From the NCBI RefSeq assembly GCF_009923995.1, contig NZ_RFSK01000047.1, positions 1 to 48,029 of the forward strand: a stretch of 48,029 bases of DNA, written 5' to 3'. Below are positions 1 through 7,720 of this stretch, piece after piece. A program made the position numbers and the translations under genes. The first letter of the stretch is position 1. Every line of letters begins with the position of its first letter. Under the pieces are notes generated by a model that worked only from the letters and a program-made list of their open reading frames with translations, ran no database searches and had not been told where the DNA came from. The DNA comes from Janthinobacterium sp. (GTDB lineage Bacteria; Pseudomonadota; Gammaproteobacteria; Burkholderiales; Burkholderiaceae_D).

Positions 1-266
1 AGCACGGCAGGCGCGGGCACAGCTGCAACAGCAGGTGCAGGCGAAGATGCAGGCGCAGCCGCGCCCGCCTGCCATGGCTGCCACAGCAGCAGCGCGGCGG
101 CCACGGCCAGACTCACGCCGCCCAGCGCCAGCCAGACGGTGCCGCGCCGCGCGCCATGGGCCGCCGCGCCGCCGTGCAGCTGCACCTGCGGCGCATGGAT
201 GGAAGGCAATTCGCCCAGCTGGCGCTCGGCCTGCGATTTTTTCAGTGCTTCGAGTATGTAGGACAT
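1..266 (-). CDS. GspB-like general secretion protein, partial (N-terminus only)
   Basis: The reading frame starts at the ATG whose complement lies at 264-266 and runs off the left edge of the window, so about 88 residues are visible. The N-terminus begins MSYILEALKKSQAERQLGE, the typical start of GspB/ExeB-type proteins, followed near residues 44-64 by a hydrophobic stretch that should be a single inner-membrane segment and then an Ala/Pro-rich periplasmic linker. Its start codon lies two bases after the stop of the exeA-like gene, so the two are surely co-transcribed. In known systems ExeA and ExeB form the complex that helps assemble the type II secretin through the peptidoglycan. The C-terminal domain is outside the window, so the family call rests on the N-terminus and on the neighbour. 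Confidence 0.8.
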   Translation of the reverse strand, partial: MSYILEALKKSQAERQLGELPSIHAPQVQLHGGAAAHGARRGTVWLALGGVSLAVAAALLLWQPWQAGAAAPASSPAPAVAAVPAPAV

Positions 267-267
267 C

Positions 268-1917
268 TTATTTTCCTGCCACCAGCGCCGTCGCGGCAGG
301 TGCGGCCACGGCGGGAGCGGCGCCCGACAGGCGCGGCTCCGGGTTGTCGCCCGACTGCATCAGGCGCATGAAGGTTTTCGGTCCCGCCAGGCCATCGGCC
401 TTCAGGTTCTGGCTTTGCTGGAAGTCGCGCAGCAGGCGTTGCATTTCGGCATCGAGCGGCAGGTTCGCCTGCGGCATGGGCAAGCCGTGCAGCTGCGCCA
501 GGCGTTGCGCCAGCCAGTCCACGTCGGCGCCCCGCGCCCCCGCCGGCACCTCGTCGCGCCAGCCGCGCGGGGCGCGCCAGAAGGTGGTGAAACTGCCGTC
601 GCTGCGCTGCGCCAGTTCCGCCAGCGGCAGGCTCTGCTGCCGGCCATCGATCGCCAGGGTGGCCGTCTCGCCGCGCAGCTGCGTCAGCAGGGCCAGCCGC
701 TCCTGGCCCGCCGGGTCGCGCAGGGACAGCAGGGCGGGACGGTCCAGCACGCGCAGTTCGGCGATGCCGCCCCGGCTCTGCAGGCAGCGCAGGCCGGCCC
801 GGGCGGCCACCTGGCAGGCGTCGCCGTCCGGCAAATGGTCGCCCCACAGGGCGGCCAGCTGGCGCAGCATGGCATTGCGGTCCGGCATGCTGGCAGCGGC
901 CGGCGCCGGTACGGCAGCGGGCGCGGCCGCCGCTGCCGGGGCCGGGGCCGGGGCCGCCACGGCGGCGGGCAGCTTCGCCACGGACGCCGTGGCTGGCGCG
1001 TGCGGCATGAAATGCCAGGCCAGCGCGGCCGTCACCACGGCGCCGGCCAGCACGCCGCCGGCCACGTGGGGCCAGCGCAGGCCGGCCGCCGGCGCCCGGC
1101 GCCCCTCCTCGGCAAACACTTCGGCGGCGGCGCGGCGCAGGATAGGCCGCGTCACGTGCCGCTGGTTTTCCACGTAGGCGCCCAGCAGCGCGCGGTCGCA
1201 CAGCAGGTTGATGCGGCGCGGCACGCCGTGGCTCAGCGCATGGATCTGCGCCATCTGGCGCGGCGCGAACGGCGTCTGCGCCGTGCTGCCCGCCACGGCC
1301 AGGCGGTGGTGGATGTAGCTGGCCGTCTCGTCGGCCGACAGGGAACCGAGGTGATAGCGGGCGATCACACGCTGGGCCAGCTGTTCCAGTTCCGGGCGGG
1401 CCAGCATGGCGCGCAGTTCCGGCTGGCCGATGAGGATAATCTGCAGCAGCTTGCGCTCGCTCGTTTCCAGGTTCGTCAGCAGGCGCAGCTGTTCCAGCAC
1501 GGCGGCGGACAGGTTTTGCGCTTCATCAATGATGAGCACATTGTTCTTGCCCTGGGCATGGCTGGCCAGCAGGTAGGCGTTGATGGCGTCCACATAGCCC
1601 TTCACGCTGGCCACGCCGGGCGCCAGGGCGATGCGGAATTCCTCGCAGATCGAGTGCAGCAATTCCTCGACGGACAGTTTCGGATTGAAGATGTAGGCGA
1701 GCTGGCAATTGTCCGGGATCTGCTCCATGAAACAGCGGCACACGGTGGTCTTGCCGGCGCCGATCTCGCCCGTCAGCAGGACGAAGCCGCCGCCGCTGCC
1801 CACGCCATACAGCAGGTGCGCCAGCGCCTCGCGGTGGCGCTCGCTCATGTACAGGTAGCGGGGATCGGGGGCGATCGAGAACGGCGATTGCTTGAGCTGG
1901 AAATAATGCGTGTACAT
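268..1917 (-). CDS. ExeA/GspA-like AAA ATPase with C-terminal peptidoglycan-binding domain
   Basis: The 549-residue protein starts MYTHYFQLKQSPFSIAPDP, characteristic of the ExeA family. Walker A is GEIGAGKT at residues 50-57 and Walker B is LIIDEAQ at about 128-134, so the N-terminal AAA ATPase domain is complete. A hydrophobic stretch near residues 285-305 should be one membrane segment. An Ala/Pro linker and a region resembling the degenerate C39-like domain of related proteins follow. The last part (about 480-530) has the look of a PG_binding_1 repeat. This layout fits an inner-membrane ATPase that uses cytoplasmic ATP and grips peptidoglycan in the periplasm, as in GspA/ExeA for secretin assembly. 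A gspB-like gene follows two bases downstream. An MSHA-type or exosortase-linked ATPase is the main alternative. Confidence 0.85.
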   Translation of the reverse strand: MYTHYFQLKQSPFSIAPDPRYLYMSERHREALAHLLYGVGSGGGFVLLTGEIGAGKTTVCRCFMEQIPDNCQLAYIFNPKLSVEELLHSICEEFRIALAPGVASVKGYVDAINAYLLASHAQGKNNVLIIDEAQNLSAAVLEQLRLLTNLETSERKLLQIILIGQPELRAMLARPELEQLAQRVIARYHLGSLSADETASYIHHRLAVAGSTAQTPFAPRQMAQIHALSHGVPRRINLLCDRALLGAYVENQRHVTRPILRRAAAEVFAEEGRRAPAAGLRWPHVAGGVLAGAVVTAALAWHFMPHAPATASVAKLPAAVAAPAPAPAAAAAPAAVPAPAAASMPDRNAMLRQLAALWGDHLPDGDACQVAARAGLRCLQSRGGIAELRVLDRPALLSLRDPAGQERLALLTQLRGETATLAIDGRQQSLPLAELAQRSDGSFTTFWRAPRGWRDEVPAGARGADVDWLAQRLAQLHGLPMPQANLPLDAEMQRLLRDFQQSQNLKADGLAGPKTFMRLMQSGDNPEPRLSGAAPAVAAPAATALVAGK

Positions 1918-1980
1918 GGAAACCCTGCGGATGAAACGATCAAAATGCGTCCAGGCAAGCCGACACGCCGAGCCACCGGC

Positions 1981-2496
1981 TCAGCGGGTTTGCGCGGGCG
2001 GCAACGGCTTGTATTTGGCGCAATAGACTTTCGCCTTGCTACGGAAGTAGACGATTTTACTGCCAGGCACGGAACCACGGACAGGAAAGGCGGAGGCATC
2101 GAGCGCATTGAAGCGCAGGCCCGAGGCGCTGCGGATGGCCGGTTCCAGCTTTTCCGGCGTCGTGTCCGCCACCACGCCCATGAAGACGAGGGGGCTGGTA
2201 TCGTCGCTGACGATCACGTCGGTAATGGGCGCGCCCCACAAGGTGGCGTCCGTGCGGAACCAGTAGGCGCCCCCTTCATGCTTGTAGGCCGGGCCGAAGG
2301 CCGTCAGCAGGTACGCATAAAAGGCCTTGTTGTCGATCTGGTCGATGCACAGCACGGCATTGCCCACCACTTGCCCGAACGTCGACGGCGGCGGCTTGGG
2401 CTGCGCCAGCGCGCCGGACACGGGCCAGCCCGCGGCCAGCAGGGCCAGCAGGGCCGCCGCGCGCCACGCATGCGGCAAGGAACGGCGCGCACGCAT
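1981..2496 (-). CDS. Exported hypothetical protein with two cysteines
   Basis: I place the start at MRARRSLPHAW, giving 171 residues, because a basic start is followed by a hydrophobic core ending in GALAQ, a convincing Sec signal peptide with cleavage near residue 32. A longer in-frame extension exists but would bury the signal peptide. The mature part has two cysteines (contexts VLCID and VYCAK) that could form a disulfide. No family is recognised. The gene starts only two bases after the stop of a tiny lysine-rich ORF, so the two may be expressed together. It is probably a periplasmic protein of unknown role. Confidence 0.6.
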   Translation of the reverse strand: MRARRSLPHAWRAAALLALLAAGWPVSGALAQPKPPPSTFGQVVGNAVLCIDQIDNKAFYAYLLTAFGPAYKHEGGAYWFRTDATLWGAPITDVIVSDDTSPLVFMGVVADTTPEKLEPAIRSASGLRFNALDASAFPVRGSVPGSKIVYFRSKAKVYCAKYKPLPPAQTR

Positions 2497-2498
2497 GA

Positions 2499-2609
2499 TC
2501 AGCGCTTGCGCTCTTCTTTCTTGACCTTCTTGGCTTCCTTCTTCTCCTTCATGGTCTTGGCCGGTTCTTTCTTGGCTTCCTTCTTGCTGTCCTGTGCCTT
2601 GCTCATCAT
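2499..2609 (-). CDS. 36-residue lysine/glutamate-rich small protein
   Basis: This small ORF reads MMSKAQDSKKEAKKEPAK and continues in the same style to the end KKVKKEERKR. Nearly all residues are Lys, Glu, Ala or Arg, consistent with a highly charged, possibly disordered or helical peptide. A GGAG ribosome-binding site lies five bases before the first ATG. The stop is two bases before the start of the exported protein gene. No homologue is recognised. The strong Shine-Dalgarno sequence and tight spacing support real translation. It could act as a small cytoplasmic protein or as a leader that couples translation to the next gene. Confidence 0.5.
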   Translation of the reverse strand: MMSKAQDSKKEAKKEPAKTMKEKKEAKKVKKEERKR

Positions 2610-2724
2610 CTACTCCATGCCTGGGCGGGAATGCCGCAGCCATTATGACACCGCCCCATGAAAATGCCACGTCATTTCCCTGGCGCAATGCAGCGCCCCC
2701 CGGCAAGCACGCGCGCGGCACGGG

Positions 2725-2805
2725 CTTATGCATAAAAAGACGTTTGCATTTTCATTTTATTATGTTTTAATACATGGAGTTTATAAAATTATATTATTCC
2801 GGCGC
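2725..2805. other. AT-rich island in the intergenic region 2610-2912
   Basis: The divergent region between the lysine-rich ORF and the short exported protein gene holds about 80 bases that are strikingly rich in A and T, while its surroundings are very GC-rich. It contains TTGCAT followed 17 bases later by TTAATA, a possible weak plus-strand promoter. Nothing else recognisable is seen in the roughly 300-base gap. Confidence 0.5.
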
Positions 2806-2912
2806 GGCAAGACCAGCACCGGAAACATCCATGCAAACTGGGGACAGGACATGGCCGCCACGCGGCGCGACCATGTGTCATGCACGTACAGCCCTCGGCG
2901 GAAATGCACATT

Positions 2913-3185
2913 ATGATGAGAAAGATGATCTTGCTGGGCGCGGTCCTGTCGCTCTGGACCGCTGGCAACCTGCGCGCGGCCGACCTGCCGCGGCCGGTGC
3001 CGCAGTCCGCTTACCAGGGGCCGCCCGCCGCGCTGGCCCTGCGCCTGGCCGGTTTCCCGCCGGACGCCAGCCTGCGCGTCCCCGCCCCGCAGGAGCCGGA
3101 TACGCAGTCGCTGCTGCTGGTCGCCATCGTGCTGCTGGGCCTGCGCATGCGCGCCCGCGTCCCCAGCGAAAAGTTCGGCACCTGA
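2913..3185 (+). CDS. Short exported protein with PEP-CTERM-like C-terminal tail
   Basis: I start at MMRKMILLGAVLSLW, giving 90 residues, because this makes a compact signal peptide ending LRAA; an upstream in-frame ATG at 2880 would add 11 hydrophilic residues. The C-terminal region reads EPDTQSLLLVAIVLLG followed by LRMRAR: a Glu-Pro pair, a hydrophobic helix and an Arg cluster, the layout of PEP-CTERM sorting tails, here followed by eight extra residues. If this is a true tail, the protein would be processed by an exosortase (EpsH/XrtA). The mature part between is only about 40 residues and Pro-rich. The protein could instead be a simple bitopic membrane protein. The family is not recognised. 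Confidence 0.5.
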   Translation: MMRKMILLGAVLSLWTAGNLRAADLPRPVPQSAYQGPPAALALRLAGFPPDASLRVPAPQEPDTQSLLLVAIVLLGLRMRARVPSEKFGT

Positions 3186-3189
3186 CGTC

Positions 3190-3216
3190 AAAACGGCCGC
3201 GCAGGGCGGCCGTTCC
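3190..3216. terminator. Bidirectional hairpin between convergent genes
   Basis: The arms AACGGCCG (3192-3199) and CGGCCGTT (3207-3214) form a stem with a short loop. On the minus strand the stem is followed by TTTT, so it best serves the minus-strand gene ending at 3237. It sits between two convergent genes and may stop both. Confidence 0.6.
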
Positions 3217-3236
3217 AGTCACGCTTCAGCGCCCCG

Positions 3237-3524
3237 TCAGTGCAGGCACAGGCGGCGGCGGGTCTTCTCGATCAGGGCCGCATCGTAGGGATACAGGTTC
3301 TCGATAAAGAACAATTCCGTTTCCGCCTCGTCTTCCAGGCACATCTCGATCATGACCGGACCATCGCTTTCGCGGCCCAGGAAATCCTTCGGCCAGCGAT
3401 TCTTGCGGTGCGTGCGCATCAATTCCATGCCCAGCGCGGCCAGCGGCGCCGACACGCCGGCGGCCAGCGCCTCTTGCTGCCAGTCGTCCCAGTACGCGCT
3501 CTTTGCTGCCTTGTCGTTCATCAT
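3237..3524 (-). CDS. Conserved-looking hypothetical protein, 95 residues
   Basis: I choose MMNDKAAKSAYWDDWQ as the start because a GGAAGAG ribosome-binding site lies just upstream; the longer frame back to 3605 adds an unlikely Cys/Arg-rich extension. The protein is acidic and soluble, with many charged residues and no membrane segment or signal peptide. Features such as RKNRWPKDFLGRES and the acidic patch CLEDEAETE are visible, but no family is recognised. It stands alone, with a terminator-like hairpin behind it and the amino-sugar operon promoter region upstream on the other strand. Confidence 0.6.
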   Translation of the reverse strand: MMNDKAAKSAYWDDWQQEALAAGVSAPLAALGMELMRTHRKNRWPKDFLGRESDGPVMIEMCLEDEAETELFFIENLYPYDAALIEKTRRRLCLH

Positions 3525-3748
3525 GCTCTTCCAACTCAGGTGTAAAAGGCGGACTCTACTCTTGATGACCCGCCTTGCCAAGCATGCGCAGAAGCAACAT
3601 CGCACGGCCCCCGGCGTACCATTTGGGAAAAATTGGCATTAAACAAGGCCAATTTCAATACCATTCCAGGCGAGCAAAAAATCCTTACATAACAATGACT
3701 TACCGCCACAACGATGGGCGATGCCGCAACAGCCTTACGCCAATTTAC

Positions 3749-3767
3749 AATACCACTTAAATACCTG
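3749..3767 (+). promoter_or_regulatory. Putative regulator site: two ATACC repeats 11 bp apart
   Basis: ATACC occurs at 3750-3754 and again at 3761-3765, one helical turn apart, immediately upstream of the -35 box of the amino-sugar operon. Similar phased repeats occur near the second GntR gene (24050-24069, 24196-24226, 25051-25068). ATACCA resembles half-sites bound by HutC-type GntR regulators. Binding is inferred, not shown. Confidence 0.45.
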
Positions 3768-3796
3768 TTGACAAGCCATCGAGGCGACAATATAGT
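3768..3796 (+). promoter_or_regulatory. Sigma-70 promoter of the amino-sugar operon
   Basis: A perfect -35 box TTGACA (3768-3773) and a -10 box TATAGT (3791-3796) are separated by exactly 17 bases. Transcription should start near 3803, giving a leader of about 67 bases before the kinase start at 3870. The rest of the 345-base gap 3525-3869 holds one more ATACCA near 3657 and no ORF that I can support. Confidence 0.8.
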
Positions 3797-3869
3797 GCCT
3801 TCAGCTTTTTCGCCGCCCGACAAAAAAAACGAGACAGGCGCAATCAACCATAAGCCGGACTGCAAACAC

Positions 3870-4742
3870 ATGATCGAATACATAATCGGCGTCGACGGAG
3901 GGGGCAGTGGCACCCGTGTACGCCTGGCGCGCCTCGACGGCCAGGAACTGGCGCAGGGACAGAGCGGGCCTTCCGGCCTGGCGCACGGCATCGAGCGCGC
4001 GTGGACTTCCGTGGCGCACGCCGTCACCCTGGCCTTCCGCGCCGCCGACCTGGAGCAGCCGGCCCTGCAGCGCATGGCCATCGGCCTGGGCCTGGCCGGC
4101 GTGCATAACAAGCAGTGGGCCGCCAGCTTCATCGAACACAATCCCGGCTATGCCCGCGTGGCGCTCGAATCGGATGCCTTGACCACCCTGCTGGGCGCCC
4201 ATGCGGGCGAACCGGGCGCCATCGTCGCCATCGGCACGGGCAGCGTGGGCGAGGTGCTGCATGCGGACGGCAGCCGCCACGAAGTGGGCGGCTGGGGCTT
4301 TCCTTCCGGCGACGAGGCGGGCGGTGCCTGGATCGGCATGCGCGCCATCAACCATGCGCAGCAGGTGGTCGACGGCCGCGTGCCCGGCAGCGCCTTCGCC
4401 ACGGCCATCGTGCACGCCTGCGGCGGCCAGCGCGACGCCATGCAGGTGTGGCTGGCAGCGGCCAGCCAGACCACCTTCGCGCAGCTGGCGCGCCTGGTGC
4501 TCGAACACGCCCCCAGCAATGCCGTGGCGCGCGCCATCCTCGTCGAGGCGGGCCAGCAGATCGCCCTGATCGCCAGGGCGCTGGACCCGGCCGGCACCCT
4601 GCCCGTGGCCCTGTGCGGCGGCCTGGCGGCGCCCTTGTCGGCCTACCTGCCGGCGGAACTGTTGCAACTGGTCGTGCCGGCACAGGGCGACTCGGCCGCA
4701 GGCGGCCTGCGCCTGATACGCAAGCACTTGCGGGAGCACTGA
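3870..4742 (+). CDS. nagK: BadF/BadG-type N-acetylglucosamine kinase
   Basis: The chosen start MIEYIIGVDGGGSGTRVRLA puts the ASKHA phosphate-binding motif DGGGSGTR at the N-terminus, as in BadF/BadG/BcrA/BcrD-type sugar kinases; the longer frame from 3714 would run through the promoter. The 290-residue length fits the family. Motifs VAIGTGSVGEV (phosphate 2) and GWGFPSGDEAGGAWIG are typical of GlcNAc kinases of this group. The enzyme would phosphorylate cytoplasmic GlcNAc to GlcNAc-6-P with ATP. That makes sense here because no PTS gene is present and the operon goes on with nagA and a NagB-II gene. It is the first gene of the operon, one base before the gntR gene. GlcN or related amino sugars are possible alternative substrates. 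Confidence 0.85.
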   Translation: MIEYIIGVDGGGSGTRVRLARLDGQELAQGQSGPSGLAHGIERAWTSVAHAVTLAFRAADLEQPALQRMAIGLGLAGVHNKQWAASFIEHNPGYARVALESDALTTLLGAHAGEPGAIVAIGTGSVGEVLHADGSRHEVGGWGFPSGDEAGGAWIGMRAINHAQQVVDGRVPGSAFATAIVHACGGQRDAMQVWLAAASQTTFAQLARLVLEHAPSNAVARAILVEAGQQIALIARALDPAGTLPVALCGGLAAPLSAYLPAELLQLVVPAQGDSAAGGLRLIRKHLREH

Positions 4743-4743
4743 C

Positions 4744-5478
4744 ATGCTGGCCAAACTATCCGCCTTCAAACCCAATCCGGCCAGCGACACGCCGCTCTAC
4801 ATGCAGCTGGCGAACATGCTGTCGGACGGCATCGCCAGCGGCGACTGGCGCGCCAACCAGGCCCTGCCCTCCGAGCGCGTGCTGTCGGACATCCTGGAAA
4901 TCTCGCGCGTCACGGCGCGCAAGGCCATCGACATGCTGTGCGACCGGGGCATGCTGACGCGCAAGCGCGGCTCGGGCACCTACATCACGCCGAAGCTGGA
5001 GCAGCCGCTGTCGCGCCTGACGAGCTTTTCGGAAGAATTGCGCCAGCGGGGCTTCACGGCCGGCTCGCGCTGGCTGCAGCGCGACATCGGCGCGGCGGCG
5101 CCGCTGGAGCTGCTGTCGCTGGGCCTGTCGCCGCACATGCCGGTGGCGCGCCTGCGCCGCCTGCGCACGGCCGACGAAGTGGTGATGGCCATCGAGACCA
5201 CCACCATCCCCGCCCTGTACATGCCGGACCCGCAGCAGGTCACCGATTCGCTGTACGGCTACCTGGAGTCGCGCGGCACCATCCCGATGCGCGCGCTGCA
5301 GCATATCCGCGCCGTCAACGCCACGGCGGAACAGGCCAAGCTGGCCAGCATCAAGACGGGTGAAGCCATGCTGCACATCACCCGTGTCAGTTATCTCGAG
5401 AACGGCGCGGCGGTGGAACTGACCCACTCGTATTGCCGCAGTGATTATTATGAATTCGTAGCGGAGTCGCGCAGATGA
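4744..5478 (+). CDS. GntR-family regulator with UTRA domain (NagR/NagQ-like)
   Basis: The 244-residue protein has a GntR winged helix in residues 15-80 (PLYMQLANMLSDGI, LPSERVLSDILEISRVTARK, GSGTYI) and a UTRA/HutC ligand domain from about 95 to the end, including LTSFSEELRQRG and the C-terminal HSYCRSDYYEFVAES. In this family UTRA domains bind sugar phosphates such as GlcN-6-P or GlcNAc-6-P. Its position between the kinase and nagA, with its stop overlapping the nagA start (ATGA), makes it the local regulator of amino-sugar use. A paralogue lies at 24289-25029. The ATACC repeats at 3749-3767 are its most likely target, though I cannot tell which of the two paralogues binds there. Confidence 0.88.
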   Translation: MLAKLSAFKPNPASDTPLYMQLANMLSDGIASGDWRANQALPSERVLSDILEISRVTARKAIDMLCDRGMLTRKRGSGTYITPKLEQPLSRLTSFSEELRQRGFTAGSRWLQRDIGAAAPLELLSLGLSPHMPVARLRRLRTADEVVMAIETTTIPALYMPDPQQVTDSLYGYLESRGTIPMRALQHIRAVNATAEQAKLASIKTGEAMLHITRVSYLENGAAVELTHSYCRSDYYEFVAESRR

Positions 5479-6587
5479 GCAGCACAATCAAAGGCAATAT
5501 CCTTACCCCCGGCGGCTGGATCCACGGCGCCATCGCCTTCGGCGAGCGCGTCGACAGCATCACGGGCGATTCCCTCCACCCGTCGGGCAACAGCGACGAC
5601 TACATCCTGCCCGGCTTCATCGACCTGCACGTGCATGGCGGCGCCGGCAAGGACATCATGGAAGGCGGCGACGCCGTCTACGCCATCGCGGCCATCCACG
5701 CGCGCCACGGCACCACCAGCCTGCTGGCGACCACCATGACGGCGCCGCCCGAGGACATCGACATGGCCCTGACGGCCATCGGCGCGGCCGCCAAGGACCG
5801 CCGCCCGAACACGGCGCGCGTGCTGGGCGCCCACCTGGAAGGCCCGTACATCAATTCCGGCAAGCTGGGGGCGCAGCCCAACTACGCGCGCGCCGCCACC
5901 CTGGCCGAGATCGAGCGCCTGCAGACCCTGGCCAGGCTGCGCGTCATCACCGTGGCGCCGGAAATCGCCGGCCACCTGGAGCTGGTGCGCGCCCTGGCCG
6001 ACGCCGGCGTGCGCGTGCAGATCGGCCACACGCTCGGCTCCTATGAAGACGGCGTGGCCGCGCTGGAACACGGCGCCATGGGCTTCACGCACCTGTTCAA
6101 CGCCATGAGCGGCCTGCACCACCGCGAGCCGGGCATGGTCGGCGCCGCCCTGGCACACGCCGAATACGCGGAACTGATTCCCGACCTGCTGCACGTGCAT
6201 CCGGGCGCCATCAAGGTGGCCCTGCGCGCCATCCCGCGCCTGTACTGCGTCACCGATTCGACCGCCGCCACCGGCATGCCGGACGGCGAATACATGCTGG
6301 GCCGCCACGCCGTGCAGAAATGCATGGGCGGCGTGCGCCTGCCCGACGGCACCCTGGCGGGCAGCACCCTGACCCTGGACCAGGCGCTGCGCAACCTGGT
6401 GGGACTGGGACTGGACCTGGCCGACGCGTCCAAGCGCGTGTCGACCAACGCCGCCGATTACCTGGGCCTGGAAGAACGCGGCCGGCTGGCCCCCGGTACT
6501 TATGCCGATCTGGTGGTACTCGATCGCGACCTCAAACTCAAAGCTGTGTATATAGAAGGAGAAATCTGTGACCTCAATGATGCTTAA
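5475..6587 (+). CDS. nagA: N-acetylglucosamine-6-phosphate deacetylase
   Basis: The 370-residue protein is a complete NagA of the amidohydrolase superfamily. Visible landmarks are HVHGG (His52, His54), HLEGPYIN with the metal ligand Glu122, QIGHT with His185, HLFNAMS with His206 and the catalytic-type Asp261 in VTDSTAATG. It removes the acetyl group from GlcNAc-6-P, giving GlcN-6-P and acetate. The start overlaps the regulator stop (ATGA) and the end overlaps the next gene by 20 bases, so translation is coupled through the operon. The family normally ends with an adenine-deaminase-like small beta domain, seen here in GTYADLVVLD. No key residue is missing. Confidence 0.95.
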   Translation: MSSTIKGNILTPGGWIHGAIAFGERVDSITGDSLHPSGNSDDYILPGFIDLHVHGGAGKDIMEGGDAVYAIAAIHARHGTTSLLATTMTAPPEDIDMALTAIGAAAKDRRPNTARVLGAHLEGPYINSGKLGAQPNYARAATLAEIERLQTLARLRVITVAPEIAGHLELVRALADAGVRVQIGHTLGSYEDGVAALEHGAMGFTHLFNAMSGLHHREPGMVGAALAHAEYAELIPDLLHVHPGAIKVALRAIPRLYCVTDSTAATGMPDGEYMLGRHAVQKCMGGVRLPDGTLAGSTLTLDQALRNLVGLGLDLADASKRVSTNAADYLGLEERGRLAPGTYADLVVLDRDLKLKAVYIEGEICDLNDA

Positions 6588-7590
6588 AGAAGCCATTTCC
6601 GCCGCCGAATGCGTCGCCCTGCAACTGGCCAGCGACACGGAACGCTACGCGGAACTGGGCCGCAAATTGAGGAGCACCTCGTTCTCGACCGCGCTGACCA
6701 TCGCGCGCGGCAGCTCCGACCACGCCTGCAACTACGTCGCCTACCTGATCATGGCGCGCCTGGGCCGCGTCGTCGCCTCGCTGCCGATGTCGCTGGTGAC
6801 GCTGAACAAGTCGCCGCTGGTGACGCGCGACACCCTGGCCATCTCGATCTCGCAATCGGGCCAGAGTCCGGACGTGGTCGAGCCGATCCGCTACTTCCGC
6901 GACGGCGGCGCCACCACCGTGGCCCTCGTCAACGACATCGAGTCGCCGCTGGCGCACGCCGCCGAGTGGGCCATGCCCCTGCGCGCGGGCAAGGAACAGA
7001 GCGTCGCCGCGACGAAAAGCTTCATCACCAGCCTGGTCGCCGGCGCGCGCATGGTGGCGCAGTGGCAGAACGACCCCGAGCTGCTGGGAGGCCTGGAAGC
7101 GCTGCCCGAGGCATTGCTCGAAGCGACCCGCGTCGACTGGTCGCCCGCCATCGACGTGCTGGCGCCGGCGCGCAACATCATGGTCGTCGGACGCGGCATC
7201 AGCTTCCCCGTGGCGCTGGAATCGGCCCTGAAATTCAAGGAAACCTCGGCCCTGCAGGCGGAAGCGTTCAGCGGCGCGGAAATCAAGCATGGCCCGATGG
7301 CCCTGATCGAAGACGGCTACCCGCTGCTCATTTTCGCCACGCGCGGCCCGACCCAGGCCGGCCTGCTGCAGCTGGCCAGCGAAATGCGCGGCCGCGGCGC
7401 CAAGGTCCTGCTGGCGGCGCCGGCGGACGTGGCCGAACGCGACCTGACCCTGCCCGTGGCGGCCACGCCGGACCTCGACCCGATCGTCGCCATCCAGTCC
7501 TTCTACGTGATGGCGGCCAAGCTGTCGGCCGCGCGCGGCATGGACCCGGATGCGCCGCGTCACCTGAGCAAGGTCACGAAGACAAATTAA
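6568..7590 (+). CDS. nagB-II: SIS-domain glucosamine-6-phosphate deaminase (NagB-II type)
   Basis: A GTG start at 6568 has the strong AGAAGGAG ribosome-binding site six bases upstream; an ATG at 6577 is also possible. The 340-residue protein consists of two SIS domains like the isomerase half of GlmS but without the glutaminase domain. Typical motifs are IARGSSDHACNY, SISQSGQSPDVVE, SVAATKSFITSL and EIKHGPMALIE. In Shewanella and related bacteria this type replaces classical NagB and converts GlcN-6-P to fructose-6-P and ammonia. The place directly after nagA fits. GlmS-like synthesis or an AgaS-like role are less likely alternatives. The gene ends before a strong intercistronic hairpin. Confidence 0.88.
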   Translation: MTSMMLKEAISAAECVALQLASDTERYAELGRKLRSTSFSTALTIARGSSDHACNYVAYLIMARLGRVVASLPMSLVTLNKSPLVTRDTLAISISQSGQSPDVVEPIRYFRDGGATTVALVNDIESPLAHAAEWAMPLRAGKEQSVAATKSFITSLVAGARMVAQWQNDPELLGGLEALPEALLEATRVDWSPAIDVLAPARNIMVVGRGISFPVALESALKFKETSALQAEAFSGAEIKHGPMALIEDGYPLLIFATRGPTQAGLLQLASEMRGRGAKVLLAAPADVAERDLTLPVAATPDLDPIVAIQSFYVMAAKLSAARGMDPDAPRHLSKVTKTN

Positions 7591-7599
7591 GCATTACCC

Positions 7600-7712
7600 G
7601 GCAGCGCCGCTCCCGTCACGGGGCGGCGCTGCCGCCAGCACCCGAACATAAGCGACGGCAAGGGCATGTACCCGCGCTGCGGATTCATATAAACGTGGGG
7701 CCTGCCGCCCCA
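7600..7712 (+). promoter_or_regulatory. Intercistronic hairpin and hairpin next to the binding-protein RBS
   Basis: GGCAGCGCCGC (7600-7610) pairs with GCGGCGCTGCC (7623-7633) in a strong stem without a following T tract, which suggests an mRNA-stabilising or partial stop structure between nagB-II and the ABC genes. A second stem, TGGGGC (7696-7701) with GCCCCA (7707-7712), reaches the AGGAT ribosome-binding site of the binding-protein gene. Confidence 0.5.
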
Positions 7713-7720
7713 GGATAAAA

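Noticed and set aside
415..2661. 748-codon open frame on the plus strand opposite the exeA-like gene
   Set aside because: It is the antisense shadow of GC-rich coding sequence; its product is Gln/Arg/His-rich with no domain, and it crosses several intergenic regions.
3714..3869. Upstream extension of the GlcNAc kinase frame
   Set aside because: It contains the -35 and -10 boxes; the kinase phosphate-binding motif is expected near the N-terminus, as with the start at 3870.
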